Shown: positions 47,137-56,856, numbered from the stretch's first letter. The stretch is 64,000 bases of DNA from Roseibium album (GCA_001404055.1 CXTY01000006.1:62019-126018), one strand, 5' to 3'. The notes: generated by a model from the letters alone, not told the origin. A program made the numbers and translations.

Positions 47137-47850
47137 TTACCAATTAGTATTTTCTTTGCTCGATAGTTCGCGGATGCTGATTTCAAGCAGGCTGACAATA
47201 TCTCTATTTCTAACATTCAGGTAATGATAAGTACCCGTTTGATAGAGCACCGGAGCGAGTTTGATCATATTCGTAGTTGCCGGGTAATCCTTTGCTAAAA
47301 TCTCATCGGCGCTGCTTTCCGTGGCGATCGCGACATCGATACGCCCCCTCGCCAACATCCTCATGAGATCAGGATAGGTTGCAACTTCAACCGCACTCCT
47401 CCCCGACAGAAAACCTTTCGCCCATCTCACGCCTGTCACATACCCAACTTCAAGCCCGGCGAGTTCCTTGACGCTCCCGCCAAAAGTCTTTGCCAACGCA
47501 GGGTTTGTCGAATAGGCGAAACCTCGAAGTGTGTTCACCGGCTCACCCACTCGAACGAGGTTGAGATGATTTTTCTCAATAGCCGGCACACGGGCCGCAT
47601 CACCGTCTAATTCTCCAGAATCGGACCATACGATGGACCGTTGCGCCGGGAGCGGAACAAATTCGACCATCAATCCAGCGTGCATATAAACTTGGGCCAG
47701 CCGCTTGATCGCAGTCGCATGACCGATGCTACCTATTATGTAACCGATGCGGTAGACCTTGTCCTGAGCCTCTGTCGCGAGACCGGGCAGTGTATTCACC
47801 AGGCTAAAAAGAATAGTGAAAACAAAAGCTACCTTGCGATGATGCCGCAT
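47137..47850 (-). CDS. Periplasmic solute-binding-like protein (SBP_bac_3 type), orphan
   Basis: 237 residues with a signal peptide (KVAFVFTILFSLVNTLPGLATEA). The mature part has the small two-lobe binding protein pattern: an N-terminal lobe ending in VEFVPLPAQRSIVWSDSGELDGDAARVPAIEKNHLNLVRVGEPV, then FGGSVKELAGLEVGYVTG and the closing DLMRMLARGRIDVAIATESSADE. This is the short transporter-substrate-binding family often found outside transport operons. No permease is nearby. It is AT-richer than its neighbours and may be recently acquired. Confidence 0.72.
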   Translation of the reverse strand: MRHHRKVAFVFTILFSLVNTLPGLATEAQDKVYRIGYIIGSIGHATAIKRLAQVYMHAGLMVEFVPLPAQRSIVWSDSGELDGDAARVPAIEKNHLNLVRVGEPVNTLRGFAYSTNPALAKTFGGSVKELAGLEVGYVTGVRWAKGFLSGRSAVEVATYPDLMRMLARGRIDVAIATESSADEILAKDYPATTNMIKLAPVLYQTGTYHYLNVRNRDIVSLLEISIRELSSKENTNW

Positions 47851-48178
47851 CTTCGGTCAAGCTCCAAGACATGAGAACCGATCTTTATTTCAGAATGTTA
47901 GCCTTTTTTGTCTGCAATTCGAAAGACATTCAGATATCTTGGAGTTGTTAGGCGCGAAAGTCCTTGCGATCTCCCCGGTTCTCTCCTTGAGTCGGAGTGC
48001 AGCGAACTCACACTTCCCGCCCAGATTGCGCGTTGTGAAAAACGGTCCACATCGGCACTTCCGGCCCAAACCTGACTTAGGTGGGAACCGATCAAAGGTC
48101 TGCCCCGCTGTATCCGCTACGGTTTCGGCAAGAGCACCAATATTTCTTTTAAGGAAAGAACGCGGAGCTGAGCGCGCC
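47851..48178. other. Intergenic region with a segment repeated at 52261
   Basis: About 330 bp, no gene seen. The stretch 48001-48028 (AGCGAACTCACACTTCCCGC) resembles GGCGAATTCACATTCCCCGC at 52260-52287 in the same orientation, so similar segments flank the 48179-52035 gene pair. Imperfect match, by eye. Confidence 0.4.
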
Positions 48179-49195
48179 TCAGTTTGTCACGGCCTCAGCT
48201 ATCTGCAGGAAGGCAAAGGGTGGGATCCGGTCCAGCTTCCTTGCGACATCCATGTTGACCACATAGGCAAAATCTGTCGCACGCACAATTGGCAGGTCGC
48301 CGGGGGTCGCGCCGTCTCGCAGGATTTTGAGAGCCTGGCCTGCGGCGAGCTGACCGACATCGTAGTAGCGCGCCGCAATCGACAAGAGCGCCTGTTTTTC
48401 CCTGACAAGGCTCTCATATGGGCTGACAATGGCAATGCCGTTTTCCACCGCGGATGAGGTATAAAGATCGCCGTTCTTGCGTAGATAGGAACTAGAACCG
48501 AGATAAATCCATTCAACGCCCTTTTTGCGAAGCTCTGCCATGCGCTCCGGGATCGTCCCCGGGTCAGGCGCGCCTTCGTTGCCCGGGTCGAGCTCCAGCG
48601 CCACCAGCTCGATCCCTAGCGTCGGGGCCAACGCTTCCAGCTCCTTTTTCTTGATCGCCGAATTGCGCTCATTGGAATTGTACAAGAGCCCAAGTTTTGA
48701 AAATGCCGGATCGTATTGCCGGATGACCTCGATATTGACGCTTTCCGGTACCCGGTTGAATGTGCCGGTAACGTTTTTCCGCCCGCTTGCCTCGAAACTT
48801 TCGGCGATGTTCGTTCCGAAAGGATCGGCAACGACCGTAAAAACGACCGGGATGTTGGAACTGATGCGATCGGGCCTGCTATCCTCCAGCGTTCCGATCA
48901 ATCCCATCGTCACGCTGGTGCCAAAGGTCAAGACCAGGTCCGGACGTGTTTCGTTGATCTCCGCGACAATGGCCGACAATTGCGCTTTGTCCTGATTGAT
49001 GTCCCTGACGACCACACTTGCCGGAAAACCGCTGTCGGCGATTGCGGTCTTGAAACCTTCACACAGATGTTCGCAACCCTCATAGAAAATCCCGAGGATC
49101 GTGCGCCGGTCTTCCGCAAAAGACGACGGAACGAAAGCTATTACCATTGAGGCGAAGAGAAGCAGACTGCGCAGTCCAGGCACACTATCCCCCAT
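48179..49195 (-). CDS. ABC_sub_bind-family periplasmic substrate-binding protein
   Basis: 338 residues with a signal sequence (GLRSLLLFASMVIAFVPSSFAED; the ATG at 49195 is one choice, and starts within the signal are possible). The mature protein is of the PF04392 type (relatives include tryptophan/tyrosine-binding TrpX): ILGIFYEGCEHLCEGFKTAIADSG, DLVLTFGTSVTMGLIGTLE, IPVVFTVVADPFGTNIAESFEASGRKNVTG, and the C-terminal DVGQLAAGQALKILRDGATPGDLPI. The usual ABC permease and ATPase genes are missing. It follows the sensor-MFS gene by 68 bp on the same strand and is probably its periplasmic partner. Confidence 0.85.
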   Translation of the reverse strand: MGDSVPGLRSLLLFASMVIAFVPSSFAEDRRTILGIFYEGCEHLCEGFKTAIADSGFPASVVVRDINQDKAQLSAIVAEINETRPDLVLTFGTSVTMGLIGTLEDSRPDRISSNIPVVFTVVADPFGTNIAESFEASGRKNVTGTFNRVPESVNIEVIRQYDPAFSKLGLLYNSNERNSAIKKKELEALAPTLGIELVALELDPGNEGAPDPGTIPERMAELRKKGVEWIYLGSSSYLRKNGDLYTSSAVENGIAIVSPYESLVREKQALLSIAARYYDVGQLAAGQALKILRDGATPGDLPIVRATDFAYVVNMDVARKLDRIPPFAFLQIAEAVTN

Positions 49196-49263
49196 GAGCT
49201 TTCCGAGGTGATCTTTTCCAAAAGACTAACTCAGGTCAGTCGCGAATGCACGTTAACGCTGCA

Positions 49264-52035
49264 TCACACAGGCAACCGCTTCAGGAGCACGGTTGCGGCA
49301 AAGGCGGCTCCAACAAGTGTCCAGGCCGCGACAGCACCGAGAGCAGCGACATAGCCAAAGGCGCCGGCGATCGCAGCAACGGCAACGAGCCCCATGACGC
49401 TTCCAAGCCGTTCAAGCGTCCGCAGTGAACCGAGCACGGCAACTGAGCCTGCCTCCTTCAGCTCGCCTTCTGCGAGTTTCATCACTAGGGAAACCTGCGC
49501 ACCCCGTGCCAGGCCATAGCCGATGCCGGAAACTGCCAACCCGGTAACCAATGCCCAGGAGACCGGCCAAAGACCGAAAAGCACCAGCGACGCACCGGAC
49601 GCAAGGCATGCGAGAACCGCGACCGGTCCGACGGGAAGTCCGGCCGCCGCAAGGCGCCCGCCGATGGGTCCGGCCGCGATCACACCGAGGAAAAACAACG
49701 TCAAAGCGCGCCCGATATCGGCGGTCGACGCACCGAGATCATCAAGCGTCAGTGCGGCAAGATAGGAGACGAATGCCTGTAGGATCACGCCCATGGGGAT
49801 CGCAATGCCGAAGACAATTGCCGCAAAACGTGGATTGCCGAGCGGCGCCAGAATTCCAGCGAAGTTGAAACGTTCCCCTTTGTGCTCGCTGGCCCCTGCA
49901 CCGGGTACGATCAGCCAGGTGCTCAACAAGGCCGAAACGCCAATTAGCAAGGCGCTCAAAAGAAAGACGTTCTGCTGCCCCAGCCGGTCGGCAAGAACAC
50001 CGCCGAGCGCGACACCGGCCAGCACGCCGCCGAACAGGACCAGCGTGAAGGTTCCAAGCACACTGTCCCGGTTTTCAGACGTCGCCGTGTCGATGACATA
50101 ATCCTGACAGGCCAGCGTGATGATGGCATATCCGATGCCGGTTAGCGTGCGCCAGAAAATGATCTCCTGCGCCGTTTCGGCAAAGTAAAGCCCGATATGG
50201 GCTGCAATCATTGGCAAGCCGGCTGCGAGAAAGAGCGTTCTGAGGCCAAAGCGCTGATTTAGCCCCCGGGCGAAGGGGGACGCGAATAAAATTGCAAGTA
50301 GATAGCCTGCCAGCGGCAGACTGATGAGAACGCTTTCATCGAGCCACGGCCAAAGGTTCTCGGACGCGCGTGTGTACAGCGGCAGGAAGGCGAGCGGCAG
50401 CTCGTCGGCTGCGGCAAACAGGAAGAGCGCGAGCCGGATATCGGTAAAATAGGAGATCCTGAGTGGTGCCGGCGGTCCGTTTTCAAGGCCGAAGTGCCGC
50501 TTCAAACCTTCAAGCGAAGCGTCCGCAACACTATCCCCTGCGCTTGCAACCACCTGTTCCAGCCGCCGGTAGACATCGGTAGAGCGTTCCGAAAGCTGGC
50601 GCATCAAACCGGCGATCACGGCCTGGTGTCCTGGTGTTGCAGTTTTGGAAAAGTCTCCGCTGGCCTGAAGCGCGGCTAGACGCTGCAGTCTGTCGAGCGA
50701 GGCCGTCAGCGAGCGGCTAGTCAGGAGCACCATCACTTCGTAGGCGAGCAGGATCGTCACGAGAACAACCACGCTCATGTCGAGAAACACATCCCGAAAG
50801 CGCTTGGCGATGAACGCTGGATCGATATCGATTACGACATAGGCAATTTCTTCGCCTTCATAAAGGATCGGGTGGCTGCGTACGTCCTTCCGCTGACGCG
50901 GCGGTGCTAGATACGGATCGATCCGTTCGCCCGCTTCCAGGACGATCCGGCCGGTGGCCACCGCTACGTAGGCGACTTCGGGCAACTGCGTGAGCATGTC
51001 GCCGAAATAATTTTCCGCTCCAACCAGATTGTCGAGCGGCGCACCGGCCTCTATTGCCCGCTGGACATTGTCGCTGACAACAACCCCGACGAGGTTAGCG
51101 CGCGCGGCAAGCTCAGGCTCGATGGATCTGTTAACATCCCGCAAGACCAGAAGGCCCAAAATTGTGGCGGAGACGACAATTGCAGCGGCGGCCACCGGTG
51201 CGAGCTTGAGGGCAAGAACACCAGCCAGCGAACGCGTCCGTTCCGGCGATTGAGGTGCGCGGGAAGTCTCAAAACCTGGTGCCAAAGCAAGGTCATCGGA
51301 GCCAAGCGATTTGATGACCGCATCGTATTGCCGCGAGGCCTCGACAAGGTTTGCGTTGAGTCGCGACACTTCCAGTTCAAGTGCTCCCTTGCCTAGCGGT
51401 GCATCCTCGGCAGGCTCGCTCCTCTTACCGATTGCGCCAAGGCCGTCGATTGCCCGGCGCGGACCTGCCAGCAGGATTCTGAGCAGGAAATAGGCGACTG
51501 CAGAAATCGCGAGCCAGATCAGAAACCCGGCAATTGCCATTTTCCGGAAGATTGCAGAGGACGCCGCCGAGAGCCTGTCCTTCGGGTAGGAAACGGTTAC
51601 GGCGGCAACAGCTTCGCCGTCGGCTCGTTGGATCGTGTGGCCACTGATGACCTCCGTTTCGGTTTCCGTCCCCCAGGTCGTACCGTCAGCGAGGTGCATT
51701 CGCCGCAGCACCTCGCTGCTCACCGATGGCGGGCGCGGGGTCTGGGTGCTGTGAACGACAATACCGGACGAATTGAATGTGTTGGCAACGCCTATTTCTG
51801 CATCCATGTCGCGGGCGCGCAAAACGACCTGATCTCCATTTCGGATCATGGAGACCGGCAGGCCCAGATCAACGATCGGCTTGTAGGAGGCAACGATGGT
51901 CTGGCTGATGACGGCAATACGCTGGCGCAGCAGCTGAGAATAGATCGCGTCATGCTGGAGAACCGCCAGCAATCCGAGCAACACCTGGACAACACCGATC
52001 ACAATCGTGAAGGCAAGCCAGCTGCGAAACAACAT
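49264..52035 (-). CDS. Sensor-MFS fusion protein: two extracytoplasmic sensor modules plus MFS carrier
   Basis: 923 residues from ATG 52035. Order: helix 6-26; periplasmic PAS/Cache-like region 27-165 (DAEIGVANTFNSSGIVVHSTQ, DGEAVAAVTVSYPKDRL); helix 166-190; cytoplasmic HAMP-like/coiled linker 191-268; helix 272-298; second periplasmic module 299-415 (LPEVAYVAVATGRIVLEAGERIDPYL, EGEEIAYVVIDIDPAFIAKRF); helix 418-438; HAMP-like segment 439-500; then a complete MFS domain of about twelve helices from 530 (SPFARGLNQRFGLRTLFLAAGL is its A-like loop; GGVLADRLGQQNVFLLSA in the middle). Sensor modules of chemoreceptor or kinase type joined to a carrier are unusual. No kinase or receiver domain is seen. 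The next gene encodes a periplasmic binding protein. Confidence 0.82.
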   Translation of the reverse strand: MLFRSWLAFTIVIGVVQVLLGLLAVLQHDAIYSQLLRQRIAVISQTIVASYKPIVDLGLPVSMIRNGDQVVLRARDMDAEIGVANTFNSSGIVVHSTQTPRPPSVSSEVLRRMHLADGTTWGTETETEVISGHTIQRADGEAVAAVTVSYPKDRLSAASSAIFRKMAIAGFLIWLAISAVAYFLLRILLAGPRRAIDGLGAIGKRSEPAEDAPLGKGALELEVSRLNANLVEASRQYDAVIKSLGSDDLALAPGFETSRAPQSPERTRSLAGVLALKLAPVAAAAIVVSATILGLLVLRDVNRSIEPELAARANLVGVVVSDNVQRAIEAGAPLDNLVGAENYFGDMLTQLPEVAYVAVATGRIVLEAGERIDPYLAPPRQRKDVRSHPILYEGEEIAYVVIDIDPAFIAKRFRDVFLDMSVVVLVTILLAYEVMVLLTSRSLTASLDRLQRLAALQASGDFSKTATPGHQAVIAGLMRQLSERSTDVYRRLEQVVASAGDSVADASLEGLKRHFGLENGPPAPLRISYFTDIRLALFLFAAADELPLAFLPLYTRASENLWPWLDESVLISLPLAGYLLAILFASPFARGLNQRFGLRTLFLAAGLPMIAAHIGLYFAETAQEIIFWRTLTGIGYAIITLACQDYVIDTATSENRDSVLGTFTLVLFGGVLAGVALGGVLADRLGQQNVFLLSALLIGVSALLSTWLIVPGAGASEHKGERFNFAGILAPLGNPRFAAIVFGIAIPMGVILQAFVSYLAALTLDDLGASTADIGRALTLFFLGVIAAGPIGGRLAAAGLPVGPVAVLACLASGASLVLFGLWPVSWALVTGLAVSGIGYGLARGAQVSLVMKLAEGELKEAGSVAVLGSLRTLERLGSVMGLVAVAAIAGAFGYVAALGAVAAWTLVGAAFAATVLLKRLPV

Positions 52036-52533
52036 GTCCTGACGCCCCCTTGCAGAATTACTGATTGCTTCGGCGTGGTCGTAACCGCGATTGCAACCAC
52101 CATTCCGCACCGGCGGCATGCCTGTCAAATATTTTGCTTTTCCCGGTGTCTATAGTACCTCGCCCCAATAAACCTGGACAGTGCAACCTGCAGCGGGAGC
52201 CCAATTGTGTATCTGCCCACCGGGTTCGTTTTTGTCGCATAACCGTCATTGGTCGCCGGCGCGGCGAATTCACATTCCCCGCCCAATTTTTAATTTGTGT
52301 GCATTGCACATCTGTTCCTTTTTTGGGATGTTTACAACGGTTAGGCCGCGCTTGAGGCTTGGACAATCAAGAGAACCTGGAACTAACTCGCAGGATTTTC
52401 CTTCGGTGGTACGTAGACAAAAAAAATGCGCTAAGTCCGCGAATTGTTGTGCGAACAATCGCGGCCATAATTGCTTTGTTTCCCTAAACGGCAAGCAAAA
52501 CTTTACGCACTTTCCTGAAGTCTTCCTGCCATT
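52036..52533. other. Intergenic region between the RND pump and the sensor-MFS gene
   Basis: About 500 bp, no gene seen. A hairpin with CCGCG-ATTGTT (52437-52448, one bulged A) pairing AACAAT-CGCGG (52454-52464) lies 70 bp past the RND stop, and read leftward a T8 run (complement of 52419-52426) follows 10 bases later, so it may be a weak terminator. The flanking part at 52260-52287 resembles 48001-48028. Confidence 0.4.
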
Positions 52534-55500
52534 TCAAGTTTGCGAAACGGCAGGTCCCTCCGTCGAAGTATTGGTTTTTTTTCGCGAAAACTTCTCTCTG
52601 GTTCTCTGGACCGCAACATAGAGCACCGGGATCATAATGAGCCCGATGGTGCTGTCCAGGATCATGCCGGTAAAGACCGGCAAACCCAGGGAAACGCGGC
52701 TGGCAGAACCAGCGCCGCTGGCGAATACCAAGGGCAGAACCCCGACAATGAAACACAGACCGGTCATCGTGACAGGGCGGAAACGTGTATGCGCTGCGCT
52801 GATGGCCGCATCGGTGATGCTCATGCCTTCGTCCCGGCAGTTACGTGAGAACTCCACCAGCATGATGGCTTTCTTGGCAGCCAGACCGATCAGCAGGACC
52901 ATGCCGATCTGGGCATAGATGTTGTTGTTCAGCACTTCGATGAAGTAGAGCGGAATAAGCGCACCGCACACGGCAAAGACAGCCGATAACATGACCGACA
53001 CCGGCAACAACCAGCTTTCATACTGCGCTACCAGACAGAGGTAGGCGAACAGGAACGCAAGCAGGAAAATGTAGAGAACATAGGAGCCTGCCTGGATTTC
53101 CTGCAATGACATGCCTGTCCATTCGACCGAGTAACCGTCGGGCAGAACATTTTCTGCGATCTTTTCAAATGCAGCAATGCCTTGGCCCGTGCTGTGACCC
53201 ATGCTGGTCAGACCCTGTACGGCTGCTGATCGTTCCAGGTCGTAACGGGTTACGCTTTGCGGGCCGACGACCGGTTTCAGGCTAACCAGCGTGCTCAGCG
53301 GTATCATGTCGCCGGAAGATCCCTTGACGTAGATATTGTCGATGTCCTCAAGCGATTGCCGGTATTCGGCTTCTGAAGAAATGATGACCCAGAAGATCTT
53401 GCCGTCGAGCAGGAAATTGTTGACGTAATAGGACCCCAGATTTGCCTGTAATGCCGAAAAGATGTCGCTGATATCAACACCCAAAGCCTCGGACTTGTCG
53501 CGATTCAATTCGACCTGGTACTGGGGCGTGTTCGCCGAAAGGGAACTGAAAGCCCGCATGAAGACCGGATCGGCATTTGCCGCAGCCAGCACCGCATTGG
53601 TCACGGCGCCAAGGTCAACGACGCTGCCACCGGCATCATCCTGGATCTGTGCGGAGATGCCGCCGGAAATGCCAAGACCATCAATAGGTGGCAGAGGAAA
53701 TACGAATGCCTTTGCCTGGTCGACCGTGGCAAGTTTCTCGTTGATAGCACGGAGAATATTGAACCACTTTGTTTCCTTGGTTGTGCGTTCATCCCAGGGT
53801 GCCAGGATTGCAATAAGGGTCAGGTAATTGGACCCGTTGCCCGCAATGATGCTGAAGCCGGAGACGGAAATCACGTCATTGACGCCCTCCACGTCGTGCA
53901 TCAGCGTTGTCATGGATTTCGCCACGGCTTCCGTTCGCTGAAGCGACGCACCGTCTGGAAGCTGAACATTGGCGAACAGAACCCCCTTGTCTTCCAGCGG
54001 AATAAACCCGGTTGGTGTATTCTGGAACATGTAGACCGTGGCAACAATCGCCACAACGAGGATAAGCAGAGACGCCGTCACGCTTCGAAGCATCACGCGG
54101 ACCAGCCTGACATATCCGTTGCGTACCTTGTCAACGATTGCCCCGAACACCCTCAAGGGCATGAACGGCTTTTTCTTGTCACACTTCAACAGCAGGGAGC
54201 ACAACACCGGAGCCAGCGTAAGTGCGTTCACGGCGGACAGACAGAAGGCGACCGTGATGGTTAGCGCGAACTGAAGATAGATCTTTCCCGTAATGCCTGG
54301 GAAAAAGCAGACAGGGACAAAAACCGCCAGAAGCACAAAGGTCGTTGCGATGATCGGTCCCGTGACCTGGCTCATTGCTTTCAACGTGGCTTCCCTGGGT
54401 TCAAGCCCTTCTTCTTCCATCAAACGCTCGGTGTTTTCGATGATGACAATGGCATCATCGACGACGAGTGTGATGGCAAGGATGACGCCGAACAGCGTGA
54501 TCAGGTTGGCCGTGAAGCCGAGCATGAAGAGAATGGCAAACGTACCCAGCAGTGACACGGGAATCGCGACTGCAGGGATAAGAACTGCCCTGCCGCTCAT
54601 CAGGAAGAGAAAGACGACGAGGACCACGAGACCTGTGGTCATGGCAAGTGTCGTCAGGATTTCATCGATTGATGCGCGAACGGCCTTGGTGATGTCATAT
54701 AGAAGGCTGTATTCAACGCCTTCTGGAAAACGCGCCTTCATCTTGTCGAGTTCGGCATAAACGCTCGTCGCCACATCCAACGCGTTTGCACCCGGAGACT
54801 GATAAACCGCAATCGCCGCCGATGGCTTGTTGTTCAGGGCTGAAAAGGCAGCATAGGAACTGGACCCAAGCTCAACTCTGGCAACGTCTTTCAATCTTAC
54901 CAGCTGACCGGACGCGTTTCCCGAAACAACGATATTGCCAAATTGCTCCGGTGTTTCCAGCAAGCCTTGAGCTTTTAACGGGAACTGGAAGTCCGTCGGC
55001 CCGGCAAACGGCGCACCGCCGATCTGGCCAGCAGTCGCGCGGGCGTTCTGGGCTTGAATGGCATTGGAAAGATCGTTTGCGGTCAGATTGAGCGCCGTCA
55101 TTTGATCCGGCCGCATCCACACGCGCATGCTGTAATCCAGCGGCCCGAACTGCGAGACGCTGCCGACACCGGGCAGACGTGACAGGCGATCTTGTATGTG
55201 AATGGTCGAATAGTTGCTCAGGAATATGGCGTCCCGGCTTTCATCCGGCGAAACCAGATTGATGACCAGAAGCATGTTCGAGGACTGCTTCTTTGTGGCA
55301 ACGCCGAGCGTTCTTACAGACTGAGGCAGCAGAGGTTCGGCCAGCGATACACGGTTTTGCACGTTGACCGCGGCAATGTCGGGATCTGTCCCGATTTCAA
55401 ATGTGATCGTCAGCTGGTATGTGCCAGCATTGGAACTGGTCGAGGACATGTAGATCATGTCCTCAACGCCATTCACCTGATCTTCAATCGGGATGGCGAT

Positions 55501-55683
55501 GGACTTTTCGATAAGTTCTGAATCGGCACCTGGAAACTGTGCCGTCACGACAACCTGAGGCGGTGTAACATTCGGATATTCCGACACCGGGATCAGGATA
55601 ATCGCGATGATGCCGACGAGAGAAGCAATCAGTGAAAGAACGAGCGCGAAATTCGGGCGATCAATAAAGAACCTGGATAACAT
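52534..55683 (-). CDS. RND multidrug efflux permease (AcrB/BepE family)
   Basis: 1049 residues, standard HAE1 length. Proton-relay aspartate pair in ITLVVDDAIVIIENTERLMEEEG near residue 405, N-terminal FIDRPNFALVLSLIASLVGIIAI helix, PVSEYPNVTPPQVVV start of the porter domain, and the second-half repeat with YESWLLPVSVMLSAVFAVCGALIPL. It captures drugs or detergents in the periplasm and exports them with an adaptor and a TolC-like channel. Encoded 15 bp after its adaptor gene on the same strand. The outer membrane channel gene is not here. Confidence 0.95.
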   Translation of the reverse strand: MLSRFFIDRPNFALVLSLIASLVGIIAIILIPVSEYPNVTPPQVVVTAQFPGADSELIEKSIAIPIEDQVNGVEDMIYMSSTSSNAGTYQLTITFEIGTDPDIAAVNVQNRVSLAEPLLPQSVRTLGVATKKQSSNMLLVINLVSPDESRDAIFLSNYSTIHIQDRLSRLPGVGSVSQFGPLDYSMRVWMRPDQMTALNLTANDLSNAIQAQNARATAGQIGGAPFAGPTDFQFPLKAQGLLETPEQFGNIVVSGNASGQLVRLKDVARVELGSSSYAAFSALNNKPSAAIAVYQSPGANALDVATSVYAELDKMKARFPEGVEYSLLYDITKAVRASIDEILTTLAMTTGLVVLVVFLFLMSGRAVLIPAVAIPVSLLGTFAILFMLGFTANLITLFGVILAITLVVDDAIVIIENTERLMEEEGLEPREATLKAMSQVTGPIIATTFVLLAVFVPVCFFPGITGKIYLQFALTITVAFCLSAVNALTLAPVLCSLLLKCDKKKPFMPLRVFGAIVDKVRNGYVRLVRVMLRSVTASLLILVVAIVATVYMFQNTPTGFIPLEDKGVLFANVQLPDGASLQRTEAVAKSMTTLMHDVEGVNDVISVSGFSIIAGNGSNYLTLIAILAPWDERTTKETKWFNILRAINEKLATVDQAKAFVFPLPPIDGLGISGGISAQIQDDAGGSVVDLGAVTNAVLAAANADPVFMRAFSSLSANTPQYQVELNRDKSEALGVDISDIFSALQANLGSYYVNNFLLDGKIFWVIISSEAEYRQSLEDIDNIYVKGSSGDMIPLSTLVSLKPVVGPQSVTRYDLERSAAVQGLTSMGHSTGQGIAAFEKIAENVLPDGYSVEWTGMSLQEIQAGSYVLYIFLLAFLFAYLCLVAQYESWLLPVSVMLSAVFAVCGALIPLYFIEVLNNNIYAQIGMVLLIGLAAKKAIMLVEFSRNCRDEGMSITDAAISAAHTRFRPVTMTGLCFIVGVLPLVFASGAGSASRVSLGLPVFTGMILDSTIGLIMIPVLYVAVQRTREKFSRKKTNTSTEGPAVSQT

Positions 55684-55698
55684 GGTCGCGTGCCTTAC

Positions 55699-56802
55699 CT
55701 ATTTGGTAGCTTCGATAGGGTCGACGGCCATGCCGGGCTGGACTTTTTGCAACCCCTGCACGATCACCTTTTCACCTTGCTTCAATCCGGATTTCACTTC
55801 CCAGAGTGGTCCGGCTTGTTTACCGAGTTTGATATCCTGCCGCTGTGCCTTGTTGTCTGCGCCTACGATGTAAACGTAATGCCCCTTGGCATCGAGCTGG
55901 ATCGCTGACTGCGGGATCGCAGAGATTTTTGGCGGGTTGGCATCCTGCACGGAGACATTCACAAATTGACCGGGGATCAAAAGGTTTTTCGGATTGTCGA
56001 AAGTAGCGCGCATTTCGACGGTGTCACTTCCCTCGTCAATGGACGTTCCGACATAGGTTATCTTGCCGGTTGAGGGATATTTTGAACCGTCCGCCAGACC
56101 CAGATCGACCAATAGCGTGGATGTGTCATTTCGGACAAGTCCGGCCTCCCGGTCTTCGATCAGGTCTTTCTCGCCCATGTAGAAACTCACATAGATCGGG
56201 TTGACGCTGGTGACCGTTGCCATGGTGCCGGTATTGGAATCGACCAGATTGCCTACGTTGACGTTGGTCTTGGTGATACGTCCGTCGATTGGGCTGTAAA
56301 TGTCGGTGTAGCCGAGATTGATTGTCGCAGTGTCCAGATTGGCCTGCGCCTCATCGACATTCGCCTGATCTCCTGACATCGTTGCTTTTGCGCTATCGTA
56401 AACCGCCTGAGAAACATCGCCTTTTGCGAGCAGCTGTCTCTGACGTTCAAGTTCGATCTGGGAATTTGTCAGCGCCGCCTTGGCACCTTCCTGCGTGGCT
56501 TTCGCCTGGTCAACACTCGCCTGGTAAAGGTCCTTCTCGACCACATAGAGAAGGTCGCCTTTCTTGACAAAGCCACCTTCTGTGAATTTGCGTTCTGTGA
56601 GATAGCCCTCGACCCTGGAGACAATTGCCACGGTCTTGGTCGCTTCCACCCGTCCTACATAACGGGCCTTGTTCGCGGCTTCGATGGTCTGAACGGGCGC
56701 GACAGTCACTTTCTGTGGCGAAGAGGATGCATCCTGAGCAATAGCACTGAGAGGGGTAGCAGCAACGACTGCAAATCCGAACAGAATCCTAGCGGCTAAC
56801 AT
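55699..56802 (-). CDS. RND efflux periplasmic adaptor (MFP/AcrA family)
   Basis: 367 residues from ATG 56802 (GGAGGGCTC upstream; an in-frame ATG five codons earlier lacks a site). Signal peptide MLAARILFGFAVVAATPLSAIAQDA without a lipobox. Then the adaptor order: lipoyl half VSRVEGYLTERKFTEGGFVKKGDLLYVVE, coiled-coil hairpin with DQAKATQEGAKAALTNSQIELERQRQLLAKGDVSQ, second lipoyl half TDIYSPIDGRITKTNVNVGNLV, beta-barrel and membrane-proximal parts. Partner of the RND permease downstream; the pair resembles BepD/BepE of Brucella. Confidence 0.93.
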   Translation of the reverse strand: MLAARILFGFAVVAATPLSAIAQDASSSPQKVTVAPVQTIEAANKARYVGRVEATKTVAIVSRVEGYLTERKFTEGGFVKKGDLLYVVEKDLYQASVDQAKATQEGAKAALTNSQIELERQRQLLAKGDVSQAVYDSAKATMSGDQANVDEAQANLDTATINLGYTDIYSPIDGRITKTNVNVGNLVDSNTGTMATVTSVNPIYVSFYMGEKDLIEDREAGLVRNDTSTLLVDLGLADGSKYPSTGKITYVGTSIDEGSDTVEMRATFDNPKNLLIPGQFVNVSVQDANPPKISAIPQSAIQLDAKGHYVYIVGADNKAQRQDIKLGKQAGPLWEVKSGLKQGEKVIVQGLQKVQPGMAVDPIEATK

Positions 56803-56856
56803 GAGCCCTCCGACCAATCAAAATTTTCAACAATATGTGAACTGCATCATAATCAG

